NCBI RefSeq assembly: GCF_001598435.1
Contig: NZ_BCYY01000017.1
Span: forward strand, 59,340-123,339
Length of the DNA: 64,000 nucleotides
Reading direction: 5' to 3'
Source of the DNA: Sphingomonas pituitosa NBRC 102491
GTDB taxonomy: Bacteria; Pseudomonadota; Alphaproteobacteria; Sphingomonadales; Sphingomonadaceae
Part shown: positions 56,827 through 64,000 of the stretch, one piece after another
Layout of the letters: each line of letters opens with the position of its first letter
Numbering within the stretch: position 1 is the stretch's first letter
The notes under the pieces: generated by a model
What the model saw: only the letters and a program-made list of their open reading frames with translations
The model's database searches: none
What the model was told of the DNA's origin: nothing
Made by a program: the position numbers and the translations under genes

Positions 56827-59265
56827 GTGGCACGATCGATTTCCCGCGCGGCGCTGTTGGGTGCAACCGTTCTCGCAAGCTTTGGCGCGACCTGCGCAGC
56901 GGCGCAGACTGAAGGCGCAGGTGTCGCTTCGGTACAGCAGACGGAGGAGCAGGAAGGCAACAGCGGCAACGAGATCGTCGTCACCGGCAGCCGCCGCAGC
57001 GTCACCTTGCAGGATGCGCCGATCAACATCAGCGCGATTTCGGAAGAGACATTGGCGCGTCAGCGTATCGACGACGTGCGCGGGCTTGCCGCCTTCACCC
57101 CCGGCCTCACCATCGTCGACACCGGTCCGGCGAGCACCGGCAACATCATTCTGCGCGGCATCGAGTCCGGCGACACCAGCGTCAACGGATCGAACGAGAA
57201 CAGCGCGGTCGGCGTCTATCTCGGCGAGGTTCCGCTCTATCTCGACTTCAAGCTGATCGACATCGCCCGCGTCGAGACGCTGCTCGGGCCGCAGGGCACG
57301 CTCTATGGCTTGGGAACGCTCGCCGGCGCGGTCCGCTACATGCCCAACCGGCCCAACACCAGCCGGTTCTCGGTGGATCTGCACGGCCGCGGCTATGCCC
57401 AGTCGCACAGCAGCGATTTCGGCAGGAGCGGCGACGTAACGGTCAACGTGCCGATCCTCAGCGATCATATCGCGCTGCGATCGGTGGTGGGCTATTACGA
57501 CAATGCCGGCTTCATCGATTACAACTACATGCTGCAGCGTCCGGGCGTTTCCGATGCCCAGCCGGTGCGCGGCACGACCGCGGCACAAGGGTCGCTGGGG
57601 GGGCTCAAGGAGTATGCTGCGAACTTCAAGCGCAAGGACGATGTGAACTTCGAGCACACCTTCACGACCCGCAACACGCTGTTGCTCGAATACAATCCCA
57701 ACGTGAAGGCGTTCCTCACCTACGCCCATCAGGATACCAAGACCAACGGCCGCCAGGCGAACGGCGCGGGCGTGCTGGGCACCGGCAATTACGAGGGTCC
57801 GTGGCGCTACCTCGAGCCGTTCCACCGCAAGGCGGACCTCTACTCGGCTGAGTTCAACATCAACCTGTTCAACGTGGCGCAGCTGGTCAGTACTACGGCG
57901 TATACCGAGCAGAAGATCGTCAATGTCGACGACAACACCGATCTGCTGCTCGACCTGGATTACGGCTACGAGGCGTTCCCGGCCTTCTCCTCCTTCGCCA
58001 ACAACCACCGCAGCTACAAGCAGTTCAACCAGGAGGTGCGCCTGGTCTCGTCGCATGGCGGGCCGGTGAACTGGGTGATCGGCGGCTTCTACAACCGGCT
58101 GAAATATTCGAGCGATCGCCAGGAATATACCCCGGGCTTCGCGGCATTCGCCGGCGTGAACCGGCCGGACGACCTGGAATATATCTCCTTCGTCAACACC
58201 AAGACGGTCGAGAAGGCGGTCTATGGCGAAGCGACGCTGCATGCCACCTCGGCCTGGCAGGTCACCGGCGGCCTGCGCTATTTCAAGTATGACGCCACCG
58301 CCACCGGCGGCACCGACACGCCGCTGTTCGGCGGCGGCCTTACCCGCACGCCCTATCCGCTGATCCAGTTCGCGCCGAGCCGCGTGGCGTCGGGCCAAGC
58401 CGGCGATGACGGGTTCGTTTGGAAGGCGAACACGTCGTACAAGTTCAGCCCCGAGCTGATGGCGTATGCGACCTATAGCACCGGCTACCGCATCGGTGGC
58501 GCCAATCGCGTCGCACCGTGCACCGTGCTGGGGCCAGGACAGAATGTCTGCGCGCTTCCCAACGAGCGCTTCTACAAGCCGGACAAGACTCGCAATATCG
58601 AGGTTGGCCTGCGTGCCTCGCTGTTCGACAAAAGGCTGCAGTTCACGCTCGATGCGTTCCGGGTGAAGTGGAGCGACGTGCAGGTGCCCACCCAGACCGT
58701 CAACGGCGCTGTCGGCATCACCACCAACGCCGGCTCCGCCGAGTCGAAGGGTGTCGAATTTTCCGGATCGTTCAAGGTGCTGCCGCAGTTGACGGTGCAG
58801 GGCACCTATTCCTACGTCGACGCGCATCTGACCGAGGACGTCGTCGACCTCGTCGTCAGCCAAGGCGTGCGCTACGATGCAAAGGCCGGCGATCGCCTGC
58901 CGGGCTCGACCAAGCACTCGGCCAGCGCGCAGCTGATCTACACCTATCCGCTTGCCGACGGCGGCGAGATCGAGGCGACCTGGGCGGCGACCTATACCGG
59001 CGACATCTATTCGCGCGTCGGCCTGCGCGGCAATGGCGAGGTCATTCCCGATTACCTGACGCACCGCGCCTCGGTCACCTATCGCGGCGACCGGTTCGAG
59101 GTGGGGCTGTTCGCCGACAACATCTTCAACAAATATGCCTATACCGCGATCAGCAACGACATCAGCTCGTTCAACCAGGCACGCACCGGCGTGGTCGAGC
59201 GCTATTATGCCCGATCGGTGCTGACCCCGCGGCGCGTCGGCATCGACTTCCGCATCCATTACTGA
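56827..59265 (+). CDS. TonB-dependent receptor
   Basis: An 812-residue outer-membrane receptor: signal peptide (LLGATVLASFGATCAAAQ), TonB box region EIVVTGSRRS near residue 50, plug domain (LAAFTPGLTIVDTG; LLGPQGTLYGLGTLAGAV near 160) and a long barrel ending RRVGIDFRIHY. The plug motif GPQGTLYG is typical of sphingomonad receptors for iron chelates or diverse organic substrates. The start is GTG 56827 with AAAAGGGGGC upstream. Preceded by the TACGTCAAACG motif. Confidence 0.92.
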   Translation: MARSISRAALLGATVLASFGATCAAAQTEGAGVASVQQTEEQEGNSGNEIVVTGSRRSVTLQDAPINISAISEETLARQRIDDVRGLAAFTPGLTIVDTGPASTGNIILRGIESGDTSVNGSNENSAVGVYLGEVPLYLDFKLIDIARVETLLGPQGTLYGLGTLAGAVRYMPNRPNTSRFSVDLHGRGYAQSHSSDFGRSGDVTVNVPILSDHIALRSVVGYYDNAGFIDYNYMLQRPGVSDAQPVRGTTAAQGSLGGLKEYAANFKRKDDVNFEHTFTTRNTLLLEYNPNVKAFLTYAHQDTKTNGRQANGAGVLGTGNYEGPWRYLEPFHRKADLYSAEFNINLFNVAQLVSTTAYTEQKIVNVDDNTDLLLDLDYGYEAFPAFSSFANNHRSYKQFNQEVRLVSSHGGPVNWVIGGFYNRLKYSSDRQEYTPGFAAFAGVNRPDDLEYISFVNTKTVEKAVYGEATLHATSAWQVTGGLRYFKYDATATGGTDTPLFGGGLTRTPYPLIQFAPSRVASGQAGDDGFVWKANTSYKFSPELMAYATYSTGYRIGGANRVAPCTVLGPGQNVCALPNERFYKPDKTRNIEVGLRASLFDKRLQFTLDAFRVKWSDVQVPTQTVNGAVGITTNAGSAESKGVEFSGSFKVLPQLTVQGTYSYVDAHLTEDVVDLVVSQGVRYDAKAGDRLPGSTKHSASAQLIYTYPLADGGEIEATWAATYTGDIYSRVGLRGNGEVIPDYLTHRASVTYRGDRFEVGLFADNIFNKYAYTAISNDISSFNQARTGVVERYYARSVLTPRRVGIDFRIHY

Positions 59266-59304
59266 GCCGTGCCGCCGATCGGCGGCGGGCACATCTTCCT
59301 TCCG

Positions 59305-59329
59305 CGGGAGGCGCACCACGCGCCTCCCG
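59305..59329 (+). terminator. Strong hairpin between the receptor and ferredoxin genes
   Basis: CGGGAGGCGC and GCGCCTCCCG form a perfect 10-bp stem with a 5-base loop, 40 bases after the receptor stop. The tail is CT-rich (TTCCCCTTCG) rather than a pure T tract, so termination may be partial. Confidence 0.5.
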
Positions 59330-59353
59330 TTCCCCTTCGTTCAAGGTGAAGAC

Positions 59354-59674
59354 ATGCTGAAACTTCTGGTTACTCCGCCTGCCGGTGCGCAGACGGCCGT
59401 CGCGGCGCAGGATGGGCTGAGCGTCATGGAAATCATCCGCGATGCCGGCTTCGAAGCGTTGCCGGCCTTCTGCGGCGGCTGCTGTTCCTGCGCGACCTGC
59501 CATGTCTATGTCGACCCGGCCTTTGCCGACCTGTTGCCGCCGATCAGCGACGATGAGGACGCGCTGCTCGACGGTGCCGGACAGCGCCGGGCGACCTCGC
59601 GGCTTTCGTGCCAGATCGCCTTCGGCCCGGCGCTCGACGGCCTCGCGGTGGAGATCGCGCCGGACCTGGGGTGA
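59354..59674 (+). CDS. [2Fe-2S] ferredoxin, adrenodoxin/putidaredoxin type
   Basis: A 106-residue soluble electron carrier. The cluster ligands fit the C-x5-C-x2-C-x36-C pattern of the adrenodoxin type: C40, C46, C49 and C86 (FCGGCCSCATCH and RLSCQI). Such ferredoxins serve cytochromes P450 or Rieske oxygenases, none of which is in the window. ATG 59354 follows AGGTGAAGAC. Together with the upstream TonB receptor it suggests uptake and oxidation of an organic substrate. Confidence 0.92.
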   Translation: MLKLLVTPPAGAQTAVAAQDGLSVMEIIRDAGFEALPAFCGGCCSCATCHVYVDPAFADLLPPISDDEDALLDGAGQRRATSRLSCQIAFGPALDGLAVEIAPDLG

Positions 59675-59677
59675 GGC

Positions 59678-60835
59678 TCAGAAGGGCAGTTTCGCCGGCA
59701 CGGGGTGCTGCGGCGGGGCGAGGTAGGATCCGAGCGCACTATCGCACAGACTGTAGCCATGGTTGGTGAGCCGCGCGAACGCCTTGATCCCCAGCGACCA
59801 GAGCCGCACGCTCTCGTCCTGCGCCTCCGCCACCGCCTCGGCGCTCGGCAGTTGCGGCGATGGCCGGGGATAGTTGGCGGCGCTGTTGCGCAGCGGCCAA
59901 TAGGCCACGCGCCGCTGGTTCAGCTTCGCCAGCAGCATCAGCGGGCGCTGGCGGTTATTCTCCGCCTGGCGGTGGATCATGTTGATCACGCGCAGCAACA
60001 GGCTGAACCAGTCGCTGGGATGGTGCGCCTCGTCGAAATGTCCGCCGGCATTGCTGACGAGCAGCGTGCCATAGCGCTTCCAGATCGGTTCCAGCCCCAT
60101 ATTGTCGTAGATCCCGCCATCGGCGAGCAGCGCGCGATCGAGGAACTGCCCGCCATGCTTGTCCGCGCCCGGCGTGGGGATCCAGCGCTGGCCGCGCAGG
60201 TCGATCTCGATCGGGCAGAAGAAGGGCGGGAAGGCCGAAGAGGCCGCCACCACCCGCGACAGGGGCAGGGTGGGACGGTCGATCCGCCCTACGCGATAGT
60301 CGGCGGCATAGGGCCGGGCGAAGCGCCAGAGCGAGTTGAGCTCGTAATTGGTCGCCAGGATCACGAAGCGGGGAGCGACGCCCGGCTTCTCCTCGGGCAG
60401 GTCCTGCAGGGTTGCGCCGTGAAACAGGTGCTTGTCATAGCCGCCGGCCACGCCGTCGGCGGCGGAGCGGAACGGCAGCAGCAGCCCGAGCAGCCCTTGC
60501 GTCACGTCGAGATTCACTTCGGTGAGGAAAGCGTGCAGCGGCTGGACGATCACCGCGTCGAAGTTCGTCGCCACCCCGTTCGCATCGAAGGCGAGCTTGC
60601 GCCAGTTGCATCCCAGGAACCCGGCGGTGATCGAGCCGCCGGAGACGCTGGTCACCCGCGAGAGCCGGGGCAGCCAGCCCAGTTCGTTCAGCCGGACAAG
60701 CGCGCCGACATGATAGGCGGCGGCCTTGTAGCCGCCGCCCGAGAGCGCAAGGCCGATGCCGTCCGGATCATAATCGGGTGAATTGAACAACTGCTCGACG
60801 TCGCCGTCGTCGGTACCCGCGAACTGGTCTGCCAT
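59678..60835 (-). CDS. Patatin-like phospholipase
   Basis: A 385-residue patatin-fold lipase without a signal peptide. The oxyanion loop is LSGGGYKAAA near residue 32, the nucleophile is S65 in SVSGGS and the dyad Asp is D239 in ADGGIYDN. The position before the nucleophile is Ser rather than the usual Gly (SVSGG), as in some bacterial patatins. It should cleave membrane phospholipids or lysophospholipids. ATG 60835 has AGGAGG upstream. It is the last of four genes in an operon with an amidase, an unknown protein and an MBL-fold hydrolase. Confidence 0.88.
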   Translation of the reverse strand: MADQFAGTDDGDVEQLFNSPDYDPDGIGLALSGGGYKAAAYHVGALVRLNELGWLPRLSRVTSVSGGSITAGFLGCNWRKLAFDANGVATNFDAVIVQPLHAFLTEVNLDVTQGLLGLLLPFRSAADGVAGGYDKHLFHGATLQDLPEEKPGVAPRFVILATNYELNSLWRFARPYAADYRVGRIDRPTLPLSRVVAASSAFPPFFCPIEIDLRGQRWIPTPGADKHGGQFLDRALLADGGIYDNMGLEPIWKRYGTLLVSNAGGHFDEAHHPSDWFSLLLRVINMIHRQAENNRQRPLMLLAKLNQRRVAYWPLRNSAANYPRPSPQLPSAEAVAEAQDESVRLWSLGIKAFARLTNHGYSLCDSALGSYLAPPQHPVPAKLPF

Positions 60836-60888
60836 TGCATCCTCCTGGGTGTTCGGCGTGTACCGCCGTTCCGATCAAGCGCGACGGA

Positions 60889-61569
60889 TCACTCCGGCTC
60901 GCCCGCGTCGTCGTTGTGATCCTCGATGACGACCGGTTGTTCGGGCCCGGCGGCAAGGGGTCGGTCGGCGAGCGCATTCACGGCCGGATGATCCGGATTG
61001 GTGCAGCGACCCTTCTGGTCGAATTCGGCCGCCAGCACATAGGCGGATTCGAGCGCCGAATAGCCCGGGTCCCAATGCGAATTGTTCGGTACCTGGGAAT
61101 GGCCGTAATGGCCGCCCTGCTTGTCGAAGATCGCCTGGTCGCGGACATGGCCTCCGGGATCGCGCCCGTTCACTCCCGGCTTCGGCGGGCCGGCCGGCCA
61201 TTGGCGCGGGATGGCGTGGGTCGCTTCCAGCCAGCGGCACAGCCGCGCGACATTGGCCAGCGCCCGCGGGTTCTTGTTCGCGCCGGCAAAGCCGACCAGT
61301 TCGATCTGCAGCGCGCTGTCGCGGTTGGTCTCCGGCGTGCCCGCCGGGTGGCGCAGCGCGCGGGCGGCGGTGCCGGTATCGATATGCTGGTAGATCTTCA
61401 CCGCATCGACGGTGAAGTGCGGATCGGCCTTCTTGGTGCGGAACGCGTCGAAGGCGGCCTGGGCGCCGCTGCCTTCGGTGGTGTGATGAACGATCTTGTA
61501 CGGACCGCCGATGAAGGAGCCGGAGGTGCCGCTGATCGGCATCTGTTCGGCAAAGGGGCATTTCGCCAT
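60889..61569 (-). CDS. N-acetylmuramoyl-L-alanine amidase (amidase_2/PGRP fold)
   Basis: A 226-residue peptidoglycan amidase without a signal peptide, starting MAKCPFAEQM. Zinc-site candidates are H28/H29 (IVHHTTEGS), H157 (YGHSQVP) and D167 (HWDPG), with E90 (QIELVG) in the active site, the AmpD/T7-lysozyme layout. It cuts the bond between MurNAc and the stem peptide. ATG 61569 follows GGAGG, three bases after the upstream stop. A cytoplasmic amidase may act on recycled muropeptides, or be delivered to the wall by lysis or a secretion system. Confidence 0.85.
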   Translation of the reverse strand: MAKCPFAEQMPISGTSGSFIGGPYKIVHHTTEGSGAQAAFDAFRTKKADPHFTVDAVKIYQHIDTGTAARALRHPAGTPETNRDSALQIELVGFAGANKNPRALANVARLCRWLEATHAIPRQWPAGPPKPGVNGRDPGGHVRDQAIFDKQGGHYGHSQVPNNSHWDPGYSALESAYVLAAEFDQKGRCTNPDHPAVNALADRPLAAGPEQPVVIEDHNDDAGEPE

Positions 61570-61572
61570 GGC

Positions 61573-62358
61573 TCAGGCCTCCACCGGGCCGAGGTCGGCC
61601 TCGGCGATCATCGATACGCGATAGGCCTGCACCTTGGCGGCGAGCTGGGCGCGGATGCCGCGCAGCGTCTCCTGCGGGATAGAAAGCTGGCCCAGGCTGC
61701 GGCGCACCGAGGCGCGGTTCTTGTGGATCTTGAAGAACAATATCTGGGTGATAGCTTCGTTCGCGGTCAGGCCGAAGGCCGCCATTTCGGCGAGCAGCCC
61801 GTCGTCGGCACCCTTGCGGACATAGGTGAACTGGAACCGGCCGATCTTCTGGCGGGTGCTGCGCTTGTTGAACAGGGTGATGAAGGGTGCGCTGGTGTTC
61901 ATCTGGTACAGGCCGTCCAGCACGGCGAGCACCGCCTGCGCCGCACCGGCGATGGGCGCAAGGAAGGCCGTGATCACTCCGGTGATCGCATGATGGACGT
62001 CGAACCCGTCGCCCTTCACGTCCAGTTCCGAGGTGTCGCGCTGCTGCACCAGCCAGCCCAGTTGCATCAACCGCCGGAAATAGGCGTCGAAGAAGAGCAT
62101 GGGATCGGCGTCCGCGCCCACTTCGTTGAGTGCCGCCAGCTGCGCGAACAGCGCGCTGTCGGCGATCGCCTGGCGGAACTCGGCGTCGACGCCGGTGCCG
62201 AACGAAACGACGTCGGAGCCGATCACCACCGATTGTTCCTTGGCCGCATCGAAGTCCGGGAGGCCGCCGGCCGCCGGTGCGTCGGCGGCAAAGGCCTCGA
62301 TCGCCGGCAACGCGGTCGTTGCGATGGCGTCACGCGCTTCCTGAATGGTTGCTATCAA
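61573..62358 (-). CDS. Protein of unknown function in the MBL-amidase-patatin operon
   Basis: A 261-residue protein starting at TTG 62358, chosen because AAGGAGG lies seven bases upstream; no ATG fits. The sequence is mostly helical. A hydrophobic stretch near residues 125-155 (AITGVITAFLAPIAGAAQAV) could be a membrane helix or a buried core; the C-terminal half is basic and helical (TLFNKRSTRQKIGRFQFTYV, then ASVRRSLGQLSIPQETLRG). No family recognised. Its tight placement between the MBL-fold and amidase genes suggests a joint role, perhaps as a pore or carrier. Confidence 0.75.
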   Translation of the reverse strand: MIATIQEARDAIATTALPAIEAFAADAPAAGGLPDFDAAKEQSVVIGSDVVSFGTGVDAEFRQAIADSALFAQLAALNEVGADADPMLFFDAYFRRLMQLGWLVQQRDTSELDVKGDGFDVHHAITGVITAFLAPIAGAAQAVLAVLDGLYQMNTSAPFITLFNKRSTRQKIGRFQFTYVRKGADDGLLAEMAAFGLTANEAITQILFFKIHKNRASVRRSLGQLSIPQETLRGIRAQLAAKVQAYRVSMIAEADLGPVEA

Positions 62359-62377
62359 AACGTCGCCTCCTTGATCC

Positions 62378-63928
62378 TCAGAGCAGGTGATATTCGAGAT
62401 ACAGGTCCGTCTCCTCGAGCCGGTCGAAGAAGCCGGCGTCGACATGCTGCAGGTCCGGATCGGCGGCGCGCGCGGCCGGATCGTAATGCCGATCGTTGCG
62501 CAGGATCCTGCCATTGGTGCGGGCGAGCAGCGCCGTCTTCACCCGCGGATTGGGCATCTGCCAGCCGCTGCCGCCCTGCTTCTTGCCGAACGCCTCGTCG
62601 GTGGGGATCGCCGCCACCAGATCGTTGCGGGTCATCATCGCGAGCCCCTTGGCGTCCAGCGTCGCATTGTGGCTGCCGTGATGGCCGACCTTGTAGAAGC
62701 GGGTGCGGTTGAGAATCTGCTCGGCACTGTGCTCGGCGCCGCTTTCGTCGCGATAGGACCGGCTGTGCCACGACAGCCAGTTGCCGACCTGCGCATCGGC
62801 GGCGAACAGCATCGCGGTGCCGTCGGGCAGGTCGAAGGCCAGTGCGAGGCTGGTGTTGTTGGTGTCGCTGTCCAGCTTCAGCGCCAGCGGGTCGGCGGCG
62901 CCCAGCCAGTCGATGTCGACGGTGCGCCGCTTGGCTGCCTCGTCCAGCAACTGGTCGCGCGCGCTCTGCCCGGTCTCGGCGGATGGCCCGGCATGGCCGA
63001 AATACTGCGCCGCCACCCAGGCAGCATCGCCGGAAAGCGGCGCGCCTGAATCGATGGCGGCGCGGATGTCGGCCATCTTCAGCGCGCGATAGGGCGGCGC
63101 GAACGGGGTGTCGGCGTCGGCAGCGACCTCGCCGCCCTCGGCGAAGCGGAGAATGTCCTCGCTCAGCTTCAGATCGGCCAGATAGGTCTCCGGCGCCTTG
63201 GCGGAGGGCTTGTCCTTGAACAGGAACTGCTCGTCCCGCGGGGGCCCGAGCACATAGGCCCGCAGCGCAGGGCCCCCCGGACGGGCCGAGGGGGTGGGCA
63301 GCACCGTGCCGGGCTCGAGAAACTGCGGTGCGGCCCTGGACTTGCGCTTCAGCGCCGCCATGATCTCCCGGCCCTGCAGGCGCCTGGCGCCGTTGCTCGA
63401 TGCACCGCGGAAACCTTTCAATTCCACCGCCTCCGACCCCGAAGCGGTGCCTTCGCCCTCCAGCCGCGCCGCCAGCGCGTTGAGCGCGAACCCCGCCTTG
63501 TCGAAGCGGGTGCGCAACCGCTCGACCTGCGGATCGCCGTCCTTCTCGGTCCAGCCCATCCACAGGTTCGCGACCTGCAGCGTCTCCACGCCGGTCGCGG
63601 GGTCGGGGGCGCCGAGAAAAACGTCCTGCGCCTGGGAGAAACCGGAGATGTGGTCCCAATGTTCATGGGTGACGACCAGCAGGTCCAGCACGCCGCCCGT
63701 GGTCTGCACGATATCGGCAGCGATCGCCTGCATCCGTGCATTTGCATCGGTGCTGCCGAGCAGCAGGCCGCAGTCGATCAGGATGTGCGAGGCCTGGTCG
63801 CCCTGCACGAGCCGGATCAGGAAACAGTCGCCGAGCATGCCCTGATAGGTCGCACCGGGCGTCAGCGCGCGGTACATGCGGACATAGACCTCGAGCGGCG
63901 CCACGGCCGCCGGTGCTGCACTGGCCAT
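62378..63928 (-). CDS. ComEC/Rec2-like metallo-beta-lactamase-fold hydrolase
   Basis: A 516-residue soluble protein. After a short Ala-rich start comes MLGDCFLIRL (near 31), typical of the MBL domain of ComEC-like proteins; the zinc motif THEHWDH is at H88/H90/D92/H93, a metal-bridging Asp is in MLFAADAQVG and the last His in KVGHHGSHNAT. Between them is an insertion of about 200 residues. There is no membrane channel, so it is a free hydrolase, likely of nucleic acid or nucleotides. ATG 63928 follows GGGGGA; the frame opens with GTG 63931. First visible gene of the operon; the 72 bases upstream hold no clear gene. Confidence 0.85.
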   Translation of the reverse strand: MASAAPAAVAPLEVYVRMYRALTPGATYQGMLGDCFLIRLVQGDQASHILIDCGLLLGSTDANARMQAIAADIVQTTGGVLDLLVVTHEHWDHISGFSQAQDVFLGAPDPATGVETLQVANLWMGWTEKDGDPQVERLRTRFDKAGFALNALAARLEGEGTASGSEAVELKGFRGASSNGARRLQGREIMAALKRKSRAAPQFLEPGTVLPTPSARPGGPALRAYVLGPPRDEQFLFKDKPSAKAPETYLADLKLSEDILRFAEGGEVAADADTPFAPPYRALKMADIRAAIDSGAPLSGDAAWVAAQYFGHAGPSAETGQSARDQLLDEAAKRRTVDIDWLGAADPLALKLDSDTNNTSLALAFDLPDGTAMLFAADAQVGNWLSWHSRSYRDESGAEHSAEQILNRTRFYKVGHHGSHNATLDAKGLAMMTRNDLVAAIPTDEAFGKKQGGSGWQMPNPRVKTALLARTNGRILRNDRHYDPAARAADPDLQHVDAGFFDRLEETDLYLEYHLL

Positions 63929-64000
63929 CACATCCCCCGATGAATGAAGGCAAAGGGTTCGCCCGAATGCGGTGCGGCGGCAGGTTCCCCGGTCGTCTCG

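Noticed and set aside
56068..59319. 1083-codon minus-strand frame opposite the second TonB receptor
   Set aside because: Shadow of the receptor gene, which has signal peptide, plug and barrel end in the plus frame.

Overview
The window comes from a GC-rich alphaproteobacterium, almost certainly a sphingomonad. The pointers are a LOV-HTH photoreceptor closely resembling EL222 of Erythrobacter, a Caulobacter/Xanthomonas-type TonB receptor and a second TonB receptor, an UrcA-family protein, a HWE-type histidine kinase next to a NepR-like small protein, and small lysine/proline-rich proteins typical of the group. All of this is chromosomal-looking DNA: I see no phage, plasmid, IS or CRISPR structure, and no tRNA or rRNA genes.

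Layout. (1) 1-9.8 kb: a complete assimilatory nitrate/nitrite cluster: nasT (cut by the window edge), nasS, narK-type transporter, nirB, nirD, nitrate reductase and siroheme methylase. The narK and nirB leaders each carry an ANTAR-type hairpin pair followed by a strong intrinsic terminator, so NasT antitermination can be read from the sequence. (2) 9.8-16.5 kb: a gene-poor stretch of small stress-type genes: a lone receiver protein, several short ORFs, a HWE kinase, a PHB-depolymerase-like esterase, a NepR-like 58-residue ORF and a CPA1 antiporter. (3) 16.6-22.7 kb: a sensory block with a double-PAS hybrid kinase, the LOV-HTH photoreceptor and a five-PAS hybrid kinase. (4) 22.8-31.9 kb: a carbohydrate-type TonB receptor, then DctD-like/DctB-like regulators divergent from dctA and an alginate-export-type porin. 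(5) 31.9-39.3 kb: an RND-less export operon (TolC, HlyD, two ABC-2 permeases, no ATPase), a fatty-acid hydroxylase-family protein with a small membrane partner, and a secreted MBL-fold protein. (6) 39.4-53.7 kb: a guanidine/urea degradation operon (ABC importer, NikR-like regulator, two DUF1989 proteins, biotin carboxylase, allophanate hydrolase), divergent from a hybrid kinase, a LuxR-type response regulator and a TPR-sulfotransferase. (7) 53.7-59.7 kb: small secreted proteins, a second hydroxylase paralogue, a beta-propeller protein, a TonB receptor and a [2Fe-2S] ferredoxin. (8) 59.7-64 kb: a four-gene operon of MBL-fold hydrolase, an unknown protein, a peptidoglycan amidase and a patatin-like lipase.

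The main themes are nitrogen scavenging (nitrate plus guanidine/urea), signal sensing and uptake through the outer membrane. The most interesting leads are the NikR-like regulator that has lost three of four nickel ligands but has two matching 28-bp operator candidates, the MBL/unknown/amidase/patatin operon, the EL222-like photoreceptor, an 11-bp motif repeated upstream of four genes in regions 5 and 7, and the ATPase-less ABC exporter.
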